A stretch of 64,000 nucleotides of DNA from Heracleum sosnowskyi (Eukaryota > Streptophyta > Magnoliopsida > Apiales > Apiaceae): contig CM061243.1 of NCBI GenBank assembly GCA_030848705.1, forward strand, positions 114,538,674-114,602,673. Reading direction: 5' to 3'. Under the pieces are notes generated by a model that saw only the letters and a program-made list of their open reading frames with translations, was not told where the DNA came from and made no database searches. Both the position numbers and the translations under genes were made by a program. Positions 1-11,461 of the stretch are shown here, piece by piece. Each line of letters starts with the position of its first letter. Positions within the stretch are counted from its first letter, which is position 1.

Positions 1-499
1 CCTTAAAATTATTAAAGAATGGGTTATGGTTGTCCAAAAAATGATTTTAGCTTTGAAAGAAAATATAATGGTCAGAAATTCAGCCCATTATCGAATTGGT
101 AGTAAAGAAGGCCATGCACATTGGGTATATTATTTGGGCCACAAACTTTCACTATAAGCCTGCCCCTATCCAGCATTTGGAAGTCACGTTCTTATCAAAA
201 ATATGGCAGAGAATAATTCAAAGAAAAACCCTGAAAATCCCAAGAACCATATAAATTATAAAATGGATAAAGCCATTAATGTAAATGGACCCCACATAAA
301 TTCCAAAACCAATGAGCACCAAACACGTAGAAAACCATTCGGACGGACAGGACAGACAGTTAAAAAGAAGATCCGATGCCGCCTGAACTTAACCGAAGTG
401 TATAGATTCCCTTTCTTGTCTTAATCCCAATATTATTACTAGAATTTCCTCTACTTAAATGATGATTGTCTTAATTTTGACATAATTCTGTAATTAATC
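1..499. other. Upstream region of ORANGE
   Basis: No gene is supported here. A short open frame at 203-424 has no recognisable domain and its composition looks like spacer. The stretch probably holds the promoter and 5' UTR of the ORANGE gene that starts at 500. A TATA-like string lies at 250-256, about 245 bases before the start codon, so a spliceless 5' UTR of roughly 200 bases would be possible. That is inference from spacing only. Confidence 0.4.
250..256 (+). promoter_or_regulatory. Possible TATA box of ORANGE
   Basis: The heptamer TATAAAT sits in an AT-rich stretch upstream of the ORANGE start codon. In AT-rich plant DNA such strings are common by chance, so this is only a candidate core promoter. 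Confidence 0.25.
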
Positions 500-3400
500 A
501 TGGTGTTTTCAACTCGAATTCTAGGTGTTTCCTATCCTGTTGTATCACCACTTTTGATACACAACAAGACTTGTAAATTTCACAGAGTTAAGCTCAAATC
601 CAGCTTCAAATGTCAGTCCATTGATTCGGATTCTGCTGATAAAAACGCTTCTGCGTATGTCTTTTCTCACTCAATTTCATGTTTACTGTTTATTTCATTA
701 GTTTCTGTTAATTTTGGATGATTATCTTATGTTGATGGACTTGATTTGTGTTTCTCTTAGTTGGTATATGTACTTATGCGTTGCCAATTAATTTGTTCGT
801 AATAGTTGTCACTTAAATGAAATGTGATGTTAGCTGTCCTTGAATTTTAAATTAACAATGGTATTGTAATTTAGGGATCAAAGTTGTATCTAAGAGCTTT
901 GTCAATTGTACATGTTGGTGATGTCAATATTTAGTCCAAATTCAGGAATTACAAACAGAATATATAAAGGGTAATTTGTAAATCAAACTGGTTATTGTCT
1001 GGAAGTAATTAACTGTGTTCATTTGGCTCCAGTTTTTGTATCATTGAAGGGCCTGAAACAGTTCAAGATTTTGCCAAAATGGAAGTGCAAGAAATTCAAG
1101 ATAATATTAGGAGCCGTCGAAATAAGATATTTTTGCATATGGAGGAGGTATGTTTTTAACACTCAACTCATGAATAATTTCTCATAGTCTATGGGATAAG
1201 TTATTAAATTCTCTTCTCTCTTTTATTGTATATTACCTAATCACATCCTGATCACATAATTTCGTGATTATTATTTCCAAATATATGGATAGCTTGCTAT
1301 GATCTAATACCTTTTATACATGAATAGGGATCTTGTCTAGGTAGAATGTTTTCCCCTGGACCAGTCGGGTCAAACAGCCTCCCAATGGGATGTCGGGACA
1401 TAAATTTTAATTCCATCAAACCTTTTGCACCTATTAGTCTAGCCACAGAAGGGAAATAGGAAATAATTCTGTGGAAGGAAAGCCTAATTTTCTACTAGGT
1501 GCGGACCGTAAACCCTATCAATTACAGACACGCCTATCAGGTGCGGATAGGGCTTACTGTCTGCACCTATCAGGCACGTGTAGGACTTTTCCTTTTGCAC
1601 CTGGAAGCACTCCCTTCCCCGACTAATAGCTGCAGAAGGTCTGGTGAAAGTCTAATTTCAGCCGTCCAGTGTATAATTGTCTAGCTGAGATCTAAGTTTA
1701 CCCCACCTCGAGGATCTAATAACATAATTTTGTTTCTTTTGTTTTAAATGTAAAATCTCCTCTGCTTCATTGTGAATGTTGCCAAAAGATAATGCATTTG
1801 TTTTGGAAGTCAGTATATTTTAACATCCCTTTATTCAAGTTCTGAACACAACCACTAGCTACCCTTATCGTGTGATCAAGCTATTTTTTTTATAGAACTC
1901 ACTACTTTAAAAGTGTTACCTATCCCGTTCTATTTAAAACACTACAATTAATATCTATCCAAGCAATCACAGTGAGTATTCCTTTTTCACCTTTTACCTG
2001 AAATGTCTATCTTTCTGAATTTATTCTCGCTCAGCTGTGTCAGCTATTTACCTGGTTACACCTTTTTACTTGTTACAGGTTCGCCGGCTGCGGATACAGC
2101 AGAGAATAAAAAATGCAGAACTTGGAATCTTTAATGAAGAGCCAGAAATTGAACTTCCAAATTTTCCATCATTTATCCCATTTTTGCCTCCTCTTGTAAG
2201 CCCTTTATCTTTCATTGAAAGTTTAATATCCTTGGAGCAATGCCTATTTTGAATTTTTTTAAATAATGTCAACTTAACATACTTTTTTTTGGCTGCCCTG
2301 ATTCATTAGAACAGTCAATGGACATTGCTATCTCTTCCTATAAATTAAATTTTGGATCTCCATTTAGTGTCTGATATATAATTTCATGCAGACCTCAGCA
2401 AACCTGAAGCAATACTACGCCACTTGCTTCTCTCTTATTTCTGGAATTATTCTTTTCGGTGGCCTCCTAGCACCATCCGTAAGTTTTCCTGCATAAAATT
2501 CATTAATAGGACCCCACATTTACTTCATAAATAATGTGTTTCTAGTATTACCATGTTTTAAAAGTCAGCTCTTTCCGCTTAGCATATAGTTTTTTGTTCC
2601 CTATATATAATCATAGTTTATATCTATAGTTTTGACCATACTTTATTTTCTGAATCAGTTCATTATGCATGTCTAAATTCTCTATGGTTTGTTAATACAT
2701 ATGCTCAAGTTTAATACTCAGGGTACGAGCTATGCTTGACTCTTATCCAAATATACAGTACATCTGCATATAATTTTAAAAAATCACATATAAATGTACA
2801 ATAAATTATTTTTTTGTAGCTTCTTGAACCATTTAGGAAAAAAATAAACAAGATTGATTTAGGAGATGTAGGGTCCATAATTTGTTAACGCTACATGTTC
2901 AATATAGGATCCAAAAAGAGCATTTTAGCCGAACCTGCTATTTAGCCTGCCATCCAGATATTTACTTGACTTAGAGTTGGCCATTCAGTAATCCCAGTGA
3001 GCTCCTTGTTCAAATCTACTGAAAGCAAGGAATCAGTATATGATGGTTCTCATGCAAATAAGTGAACTCACTGCAAATTGCATTCCTTTTAATCATCCTA
3101 AATGCTTTTTGTGCCTATCACTTTCTCAACTACTGAATTAAATAAGATGTAGCAATGGATTCGGCATGTCCATTTTCCTCTTCTCGTAGTATTAAAGTAT
3201 CTAAATTAAGTATTTTAGAATCATATAGTAATGTTATATTCCAGTCCACATATCAAAACACAAGAAAGAACAATGTTAGCAACTACAATGTTTGCATAAA
3301 TAAAAATATACCTTGGCTAGAACATTAATCTTATATCTGTTTGTTTGATATCAGTTGGAGCTAAAGTTGGGACTCGGAGGCACATCATATGAGGATTTCA

Positions 3401-5070
3401 TCCAAAGCATGCATCTTCCTATGCAGTTGAGGTATGTACCGTGATATGTTTACAACCTCAAATGAACTCATTTCCTGTTACTTGAATGCAATTGCATTAA
3501 GTCAAGGATCACTTGTCAACTAGGTGTCCGACTAGTCATATTTAGTCATCATGTATTTCATATATTTCATTAAATTTTGTGTAATATATGTGTATACTCA
3601 ATATACCATTAATACATTAGAAATAAAACTCAAGTTGAGATGCAAGATACCACTTATACATCGGATATTGTTAAGGAGTACTAACAACAATAGCGTAATA
3701 ATTATATTTGTATCTTGATATGGATATATAAGTGTCAAACAGATACGCATGTATGAAATAATAGACCTTGTGTGAGACTTTACAAACTTGGGCTAGATGG
3801 CTTCCGTTTCAGAGGTTATATTTGGACTCTTTCTAACGTCCCGTCATGTTTCTTAAAACAAATTACATCAATAATTGAAGGGGAACACCAATGGATGGTT
3901 GGTCCTTCTAGCAAATTAGTCTAATGGATTTTAGTACTTTCAATAATCTAATTCAAGCATTAAAACACTGGATTGGGAAAGACGCGTTTTTCTGGATATG
4001 GGATATATAAACATCAGTCCTTTTTTTTTTACAAAAGATTGGTCGTCAGTTTTTTAGATTGTAACAACTCAATTCTTGCATTGCAATTTGATGCTACTCT
4101 GTATAGCGTGCAGCAGTACTGATTTGTTTTTGTTTCACATACAGTGAAGTTGATCCTATCGTGGCATCGTTTTCTGGAGGAGCAGTTGGGGTGATCTCAG
4201 CGTTGATGGTAGTTGAAATTAACAATGTAAAACAACAGGAGCAGAAAAGATGCAAGTACTGTCTAGGAACAGGTATGTTTTTGGCAACAATTAACGCCTT
4301 TCCTGTTATTGGATAAAAAAAGTGTATTTGATGCTACTGCCCAGGATTTCTCTTTTATGTGGAAGGGGATAATTTTTGCAAGTGCTCTTATAAGTCAAGC
4401 TGCCGGAATTGTCTATCCCCAAGAATCTTGAATTCTTTTGAGAACTATTCTTCTCGCACTTCCCAAAGTTGATATGTTCCCAAGTGTGACAGAGCTTATC
4501 CTCCTACCCGATGTCATAAAATACAGCTTGTATATTCTTACAGCATACTTAATTTTTAGGATCTAGTTAAGATAAAGGAAGGTGCATGTCAATTACAAAA
4601 CTTATCAAGAGCTATCAATATTAGTGGAATTAGAGTGCTCGTTTTCTGATACAGGATATCTTGCCTGTGCTCGATGCTCAAGTACTGGAGCTCTTGTTCT
4701 GATTGAACCAGTTGCAATGGTGAATGGCGGAGATCAGCCTTTATCACCACCTAAAACAGAAAGATGTTCAAATTGTTCTGGAGCAGGAAAGGTTGGTTTC
4801 TTATAAATTCCCTTGTACACACATATCTCGTGAAATTGACCCGTTTAATTAGTCCAGGTTGGACTGGACCGTATTCTTATGTGTATTTGCTAAGTTCCGT
4901 ACATGCATTAAGAATATGTTTTATCCTTTGCATTCAAGAGTTTAGCTTGCTGGTTTTCTAAAGTATTTATAAGAACCTTTTCTTTGTTGCAGGTCATGTG
5001 CCCTACTTGTCTGTGTACAGGGATGGCTATGGCAAGTGAACATGACCCAAGGATTGACCCTTTCGACTAA
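500..5070 (+). CDS. OR: ORANGE protein, plastid DnaJ-type zinc-finger chaperone
   Basis: Exons by hand: 500-654, 1033-1147, 2079-2195, 2392-2478, 3355-3431, 4145-4272, 4655-4791 and 4993-5070. All introns are GT-AG and phases agree, giving 297 aa (Arabidopsis OR is about 307). Residues 1-50 are Ser- and Lys-rich like a plastid transit peptide. A conserved Arg-rich helix crosses the exon 2/3 junction (residues 78-105). Two membrane segments lie near 137-156 and 190-208. The C-terminus has four CxxCxxxG-type repeats: C220-C223, C231-C234, C264-C267 and C275-C278. This is the DnaJ-like Cys-rich domain without a J domain. In the family, OR binds phytoene synthase post-translationally, raises carotenoid content and promotes chromoplast formation. 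Function here is inferred from similarity. Partial decayed copies of its 3' half lie downstream at 9885-10930 and 12655-13140. Confidence 0.95.
1340..1690. repeat. Unclassified GC-richer insertion in OR intron 2
   Basis: Within intron 2 (1148-2078) this stretch is clearly richer in G and C than its surroundings. It contains internal near-repeats of the words GGTGCGGA and CACCTATCAGG, some inverted, at about 1499-1585. No coding domain is recognised. It looks like a small transposon or retroposon fragment, but I could not identify terminal repeats or a target duplication. Confidence 0.3.
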
Positions 5071-5611
5071 TGTACAAACTACCAACTACGACCGAGCTTC
5101 AAGCTTAGAACTGCTTATTATACATCCTTTTTTTTTGCTAAACTATTATACACTTTTCAAACGCATATATACCGACTTTGAATATTGTGTATATTGTTAC
5201 AAGCTTCGATTATTGCATAGCAATGTTACGAACACCCATTCCCCATTTTTCTTATGAGTAATCTTTGTTTGGTAAGTAACCGGTTGATGTAAAATCTTAA
5301 GGTGTTAGATCCGCAATTGCACGATACATTACGATACATTTCGCTACTATTGACAACAACAAACATAACCTAGAAAGTATGAGTGCGGGTGCGTAATATG
5401 GAGATACGGAAATTTGGCATATCTAAAAATATAGGGATTCGGGTGCGGGGATTCGGCAAATATTTATATATTAAATATATCTATATAATATGCATATTTC
5501 AAGTGTTTAACTAAATAGTCAACTAAATAAGTTCATTTTTATTAATAATATGTCATTATTATTTTCTAACACAACTAATGCATTATAACCTAGTTAATTC
5601 AATTAAGTATA
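5071..5611. other. OR 3' flank
   Basis: This holds the 3' UTR and downstream spacer of ORANGE. The part from about 5080 to 5265 is clearly homologous to 12975-13140, so it belongs to the duplicated block. No gene is seen between 5270 and 5611. Confidence 0.6.
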
Positions 5612-6547
5612 CTAGCTTAAAACCCGTGCGATGCACGGATTGTTAATTGTTATTTTATTATTATATTTTTAATATTTTATTAATTGTATTTGTGAAAAAA
5701 TAAGTAGGTATGTTAAAATAGTTAAATATTTTTAATTAATTAAAAACATTAAAACATATTTTAAAATATATAAGTAAGGATTTGCCCGTTATATTTTTAG
5801 AAAATGTGCGGTTTTAGTAACAAAAAATAAAAAATATAACATATATTTAGTTTTAAAAGGTAAATGCCCGTGATATTTTTGGAAAATGAGGTTTTAAAAT
5901 TTAATAATTAAAAGTATTTAAATTTGTTTTAAAATAAATAAGTAAAGAGTTTCCTATGATATGTTTGAAAAAAAAAATGAATTTTAGTGAGAAAAATAGA
6001 AAAAATAAATTGAAAAAGACAATTTTCCGTGATATATTTAGAAAAGAAGGGACTTTGTTAGAAAAAATTTATAATGTGTTTTAGAGTTCGGTTATAAATA
6101 GGTATTTGATTATTTATATTTTAATATTCTTAGTGATTGCATTTGTTAAGAAAAATAAGTAAACATATTAAAATAGGTAAACTTTTAAAAAATAATTATA
6201 ATATTATAGGTTTAAAAATAAATAACTAAAGGTTTGTCCGTGATATTTTTGGAAAATGAAGGGTTTTAGTAAGGAAAAATATAAAAACTAACATGTTTTA
6301 GTTAAAAAAAGTAATTGCCATGTTTGAAAAAAGTATGGGAATTTGTTAGAAAAAATAATTTATTTTAGGAAAAAAAGGTAATCGGTTATAAATAGGTAAT
6401 ATTATTATTTAATAATATATTTCTATAAATAAGTAAGGTTAATTAAGTAAAACACGAAATACAATTAAGGACAATTAAGTAAAATCACAACGTACCATAC
6501 CGACCGACCAAACTTTTAATGTTTCGTCTATTATATAATAGTATTGA
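5612..6547 (-). mobile_element. Non-autonomous Helitron (copy A)
   Basis: Read on the - strand, the element starts A|TC at 6547 with a short AT-palindromic 5' end. It finishes with a hairpin CCGTGCATCGCACGG, a short spacer and CTAG|T at 5612. The TC start, the 3' hairpin about 10 bases before a CTRR end, and insertion between A and T are the accepted Helitron signature. It has no coding capacity and no RepHel domain, so it is non-autonomous. The length is 936 bp. Confidence 0.8.
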
Positions 6548-7851
6548 TAGCTTATAGCCCGTGCGATGCACAGTTACTTAAATTTTATTTATAATTATTC
6601 TGTTTATAATTATATTTTTATTACGATGCAACACGATTGTTTTTTTAATATTTATAATTATATTTATTTATGAATATTTTAATATTTAAAAGTTATTAGT
6701 TTACATGATTAAATTATTGTTAAAAAAGATTTAGCCAAAAAAAAAATTATAGTTAAAAATTTGATATCTATTATATTTTACACGCTCAATTTAATATTTT
6801 TTTTATATTGAGTTATAAAAGTTAGATTTTGCCAATTTTACGGTTCACATAAAATTCACAAAATAATCTTTAATTTAGTTGTGGTTTAATAGTTCTTTTT
6901 CAATTAAAAACTATTCTAAAACTAAAAAGAGAATAAAGTGACGAAATTTAATGTTGAGAATTCAATTCGATTTAGGAAATCTACTTAACTTATATGTAGT
7001 TTAGATTATTAGAATAACCTTTATTAACCAAATACATGTTTTAATGTTAAATCTAACAGTTTTCATCTATATATTTAAGATTAAACAATTTTTATTATTT
7101 TGGTTATAAATGGTTTCCTTATGTAATTACAACCATTTTTACATAGAAAACTTTTAAATTATCAAAATACACTTTTTAGTATTTAAATATAATTATATTA
7201 TTAATCAGATACACTTTTTAATATTAGATCTAACAATTCTAATCGATCTATTTAAGATCTAACTGTAATTATTAATTTGGTCGTATAGTGATCGTACACG
7301 GACCATATCGATTTTAATTTTTTCTTAAATTGATTTTAATATTTTATTGAAATAAAAATAGAATTTATAAATTTAAAAGAATTAGGAAAAAAAATTAAAT
7401 CTACAATAAAAAAAAAATTATTAAAATTTAGATAATCACTTTACTGTTTGGGCTCTATCTTGAGTTTTAGACAACAGATTTTAACGATTTTACAGCCCAT
7501 GCGAAGCTAACAAAATTATCTTTAATTTAATGATGGTTTATTAATTATTATCTAACTGGAACTATCCATAAACTAAAGAGAAACGATAATTACGAATTTT
7601 TACATAAAGATTTCTATTCAATATAGAAAACCTATTTATAGTTGGTTTAAATTATCAAAATACATCTTTTAGTATTTAAATACTATCCTATTATTAATCA
7701 AATACAATTTTTAATATTATATCTAACGGTCCTCATCTATTTGAATATTTATAGTTTTATAATCCAACGGATCATATACTTTTGGTAGTACAGTGACCGA
7801 CCAAAGTTTTGGATAAGATCTCCTTTACGCTTATTATATATAAGGTATTAA
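6548..7851 (-). mobile_element. Non-autonomous Helitron (copy B), abutting copy A
   Basis: Immediately next to copy A, the - strand has a second 3' hairpin (CTGTGCATCGCACGGG, 6558-6573) and a degraded CTA end at about 6549. A matching AT-palindromic 5' end lies at about 7825-7851. Its 3' end is nearly identical over about 70 bases to the element that begins at 63928. No coding capacity is seen. The 5' boundary is less certain because the TC dinucleotide reads TT. Confidence 0.65.
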
Positions 7852-8640
7852 TAAGTATCTATGTTACCTTCTTTCACTTGTGGGTGAGAAGAATCCCAAG
7901 AATCTCGGCGCACCCAAGTATTTTCAAGAATTGGGTGCGCGGTGCGATAAGTAAGTGATCAATTATAATATTTAAATAAAATCGGGGTGATAGAACTCAA
8001 ATTCGAGAACTTTGCTTAAATCGAGTTTTGATACCTTGCTAAATTAAAAAATCGTTCTAAAATTTTAAGGTGTTAGAGAAAGTTTCAATAAAATTATTTT
8101 GGTACAATATTAACGGTTTAGATGTTGTCAACGCGAATCACTGTCTTATTGTAACTTAAGTTCGGATTCATCATAGACAAGTTGTCTCCCTTCTATTTCA
8201 TTTTGTTCGTGACATCTAGTGCAATTCAAGATACACAATGCTTAACTAATATTTTAATGACTTGAAAGTTACACTAGTTAAAAGTACACTCAGTAGTCAG
8301 TATGGTAAATTCCTCTGCAAAATAGTGTCTGTCCTTGTTCTAAAAACCATGGCTTGTAATTTACCGGCTAGATATTGGTTAATCGGATATTTTTTAGCTT
8401 AAAACTTCGAATTTATTTTCTAACCCAATCTGATTATTTCTGCTTAGTGTTTTTTTTTTTTTTAAAAGAATGTCTATTTGGATAATCCCAGCTAAAGTAA
8501 GTTTCGATAAAATCACGCATAAAAAATATATGTCGCATCGATTTATAGAGAGATAATTCCCATGTCCTCAAAATTACAAAAAAGATGGTATATATCCCTA
8601 TTAGTATAAAAAGACCACAACACTAGGTTTGCTTTGTAAC
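7852..8640. other. Non-coding part of duplicated block
   Basis: No gene is seen. 8105-8172 is homologous to 13135-13200, and about 8470-8640 is homologous to about 11393-11590. The stretch is therefore ancestral duplicated sequence and not an insertion. Confidence 0.6.
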
Positions 8641-8727
8641 TGATTTGCTTTTCAATCGCAACTTAGAAAACATTAGATTGAGTGATTTTCTCCATCCGAG
8701 TCGCAACTTAGAAAACATGAGTTTGTG
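8641..8727. repeat. 45-bp minisatellite remnant next to flotillin copy A
   Basis: About two degenerate units of the 45-bp repeat also seen at 11603-11782 (core CGCAACTTAGAAAACAT). In copy A the array is broken: a further piece resumes at about 9128. The intervening 8728-9127 is probably an insertion. Confidence 0.6.
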
Positions 8728-9127
8728 TAAACTTAAACAATATGAATGTAATGATCTGACAAACGAAGGATGGGATGAAACAACCTTTTCTCACTGAATA
8801 CTTTGACAATATGTTTCAAGTTCTATCAATTGGCTACACTGCATTATATGCCAATGATAGGATTGGACAAACAAGGAATGTACCAACCACCTACTTGATT
8901 GATCCAAGAAAAGCAAAAAGACAAGAGCAAAGCTAACACTAAAGACAGTAAGACAAAATAACAATAACTGAATACTGAATGAAAAGACAAGGTGGTAACA
9001 TGGTAACATGTGGTGTAGAATGAAGTGTTGGGCCGCGCAACACCCGTTAACTCCACATTAGTATGATATTGTCCGCTTATCTCGATGTGGGACTTGGTTG
9101 ACACCCACTCTACATGAAGTCCCATCA
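8728..9127. mobile_element. Probable insertion (solo LTR or TRIM-like) splitting the minisatellite
   Basis: The stretch is absent from the homologous position in flotillin copy B. Its right part contains strings such as GATGTGGGACT that resemble those of short plant LTRs, and it ends near CCCATCA. I could not define both ends or a target duplication, so the class is uncertain. Confidence 0.35.
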
Positions 9128-9567
9128 ATAGTTTGAGTGGTCGCCTCTATCCGAGCCTTACGTTGCCTTACGTTATACCACGGAACTTCCTTAAGCTGTT
9201 TGAAATTGGTGTCGTAAACTTGAAGGCCAAACTGATCAAGTTGGAGCTCAACTTCCGCAAACACTTTCCGTTTAAACTTCTGTGCACCTCTATTAATCTC
9301 TTTCATTGTCTTCAAAGCAGCTGCTGCACGAATTTCACTCTTGATAACGTGCATGACAAGCTCTTCAACTTGATTACAGTGCATGTGACGGGCAGAGACG
9401 AATGTTGCGTACTTCCACAGGCCCTGATCATCGTTACGTGGACCAATGGCGAAAAATCCCGGAACAATGAAAGGAAGCTTATCAGAGCTCATGGCTTGGA
9501 CATTGAAGGTGTACTCAACAGGGGAGATGTCAGTGATCATCGGCATTGGGCTAACAATCTTGAACAT
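9058..9567 (-). pseudogene. Truncated flotillin-like gene, copy A
   Basis: An open frame of 169 codons starts with ATG at 9567. It resembles the N-terminal half of plant flotillin-like proteins, the SPFH membrane-raft scaffold family. Recognisable pieces are the MFK start, SPVEYTFNVQAMSSDKLPF (about residues 15-33), the FAIGPR region and a Leu-rich stretch near residues 105-125. Plant flotillins are about 470 aa. Here roughly 30 residues after the first MFK are missing, and the C-terminal half with its coiled coil is absent. After about residue 130 the frame runs into unrelated repeat and insertion sequence. Copy B at 11462-12187 shares the same N-terminal gap. There are no introns in the homologous part. 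I call it a pseudogene. Expression cannot be excluded because a TATA box is kept upstream. Confidence 0.75.
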
Positions 9568-9692
9568 TCTTGTAAACGATCAGAAATCTTCGAAACTAAA
9601 TATATGTCAACGTAGGTTTATAGAGATTGATGATAAAATATGTAATGCACGCAGGATTAGCAAAGAACGATAATTAATTTGAGCTAGGCGAG

Positions 9693-9702
9693 CTATATAT
9701 AG
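9693..9702 (-). promoter_or_regulatory. TATA box upstream of flotillin copy A
   Basis: The decamer CTATATATAG lies about 126 bases upstream of the ATG at 9567. The same element with the same neighbourhood is kept in copy B, so it was part of the duplicated unit. Confidence 0.5.
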
Positions 9703-9884
9703 AGAGATATGCAAGTCTAGTTTTCTAATTCTATTTGATTTCGGAAATTATACAAATAAAAAATAAAACTTCCGATCAAATTCGATCTTGAATTTGATAA
9801 CTACAACAAAATTAAGATGTCAAATTTGATTTTAAATATGATTTTAATTTATTATCTAATTCGATCCTAAATGTTGTCTGTTAC

Positions 9885-10722
9885 TTGATTGCAATTGCAT
9901 GAAGTAAAGGATCACTTGTCAACTAGGAGCCCGACTAGTCATATTTAGTCTTTAAATATTTTATCAATTTTTTTGTTTATCTATATCCGATCTTACGACG
10001 AGATTAAAATATTAATTGAAATCAGGGTAAAACTAAAAAAAGTAAATCAAATCAATAAATTATGTAGTTATAGGGAATTTTACCCGAGATGAAATAGAGA
10101 AAGTAAATCAAATAACAAATCTTGTTTAATCATGTAGTTATAGAAAACTGAATTTTATGATAACTAAATTTGATACTTTTAATACTTTAGTACCACGCAC
10201 CTTTGGTTGTGTATACTCAATATATCAGTAACACATTAGAATTAAAACTCAAGTTGAGATGCAAGATATCAATTATATCGGACATTGTTAAAATTACACG
10301 AAAAATACACGTAGCTAAATGAATCGATTTTATGATTAGCATTCATGTACACGAAACACGAACACGACATGAATAAATTGTCAGGTCTAATTAAAACATT
10401 GGATTAGGAAAGACATGTTTTGCGGGAAATGGGATATTTAAACTTGAGAATTCCTCTTTGTTTCTGGCTATGTACTACTTGTTAAACCATGAAACCACGT
10501 TTTTCATCCTTCTTGCAATTTCCAAAGCTGATGTGTAATGTGTTCCCAAGTTTATTGACAGAGCTTATCCTCCTACCCGATGTCAGCTTGTATATTCTTA
10601 ATTTGCCAGCATATTTAATTTTTAGGATCTAGTTAAGATACAGGAAGGTGCACATCAATTACAAAATTTATCAAGAAGCGATGAATATAAGTGGAATTAG
10701 AGTCCTCGTTTTCTGATGATGC
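9885..10722 (+). repeat. Duplicated OR intron sequence (unit B)
   Basis: 9891-9960 matches OR intron 5 at about 3478-3547, and 10205-10290 matches about 3590-3670. 10538-10720 matches the end of OR intron 6 at about 4485-4650. The order is conserved but pieces between are deleted. OR exon 6 (4145-4272) is not found in this copy. Confidence 0.75.
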
Positions 10723-10861
10723 AGGATATCTTGCCTGTGCTCGATGCTCAAGTACTGGAGCTCTTGTTCTGATTGAACCAGTTGCAATGGTGAATGTCGG
10801 AGATCAGCCTTTATCACCACCTAAAACGGAAAGATGTTCAAATTGTTCTGGAGTAGGAAAG
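10723..10861 (+). pseudogene. Decayed copy of OR exon 7 (unit B)
   Basis: Nearly identical to OR exon 7 (4655-4791), including the flanking acceptor and the GTTGGT donor context. At least two amino-acid changes are seen: Gly to Val in the NGGDQ segment and Ala to Val in the SGAG zinc repeat. Exons 1-6 and 8 are not found next to it, so it cannot make OR. It is flanked by matching intron sequence, so it arose by DNA duplication and not retroposition. Confidence 0.85.
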
Positions 10862-11461
10862 GTTGGTTTCTTATTAATTTTTTTCTTCACACAGGTTGGA
10901 CTGGACCAGATTCTTATTCGTAGTTGCGTACAGGCATTAAGAATAATTGATTAGAACTTATTCTTATTCTTTTATTGGTGTTATTGGTGTGAATGCAGTG
11001 ACCCATTTATTATTACTACCAATTAGAACTTACCGGACGTATTTTGTAACTTTTTTTGTACCTATTTTGGGGCCTCAATTTCTCAGCCAAACCTGATACT
11101 TAGAAGTTAGAACTAACTATAACGATACTTGGAACTATCACGACAACAGTTTTGTGGTCTAAATTCATTTACATCAAATTTGAAATATAATTAATTCAAG
11201 ATAATGTGGTCTGCTCTTCAATTTGTTTCAGTTTTGTCATCAAATTTTCTCTTTCGTATTAGTTTAATCTTGATATAGACTAGCAAAGATCAGCTGCAAC
11301 ATGCAGAGTTTGGAAATTAAGCTGTTACTTTGGTTCTTTATTTATCATCAACCGTAATTTTTGGATTATGTAAAGCAAATTTAAACATGATATCTATTTA
11401 GATTATCCCGGCTAAACTTCATCTCGATCAAATCACACATAAAAGAAATATGTCACATCGA
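10862..11461. other. Non-coding spacer in unit B
   Basis: 10885-10945 still matches OR intron 7. The rest is AT-rich spacer. From about 11393 it is homologous to the sequence before flotillin copy A (8470 onward). No gene is seen. Confidence 0.5.

Noticed and set aside
9133..9615. Open frame of 160 codons on the + strand opposite flotillin copy A
   Set aside because: It is antisense to the flotillin relic, starts at TTG and has no domain.
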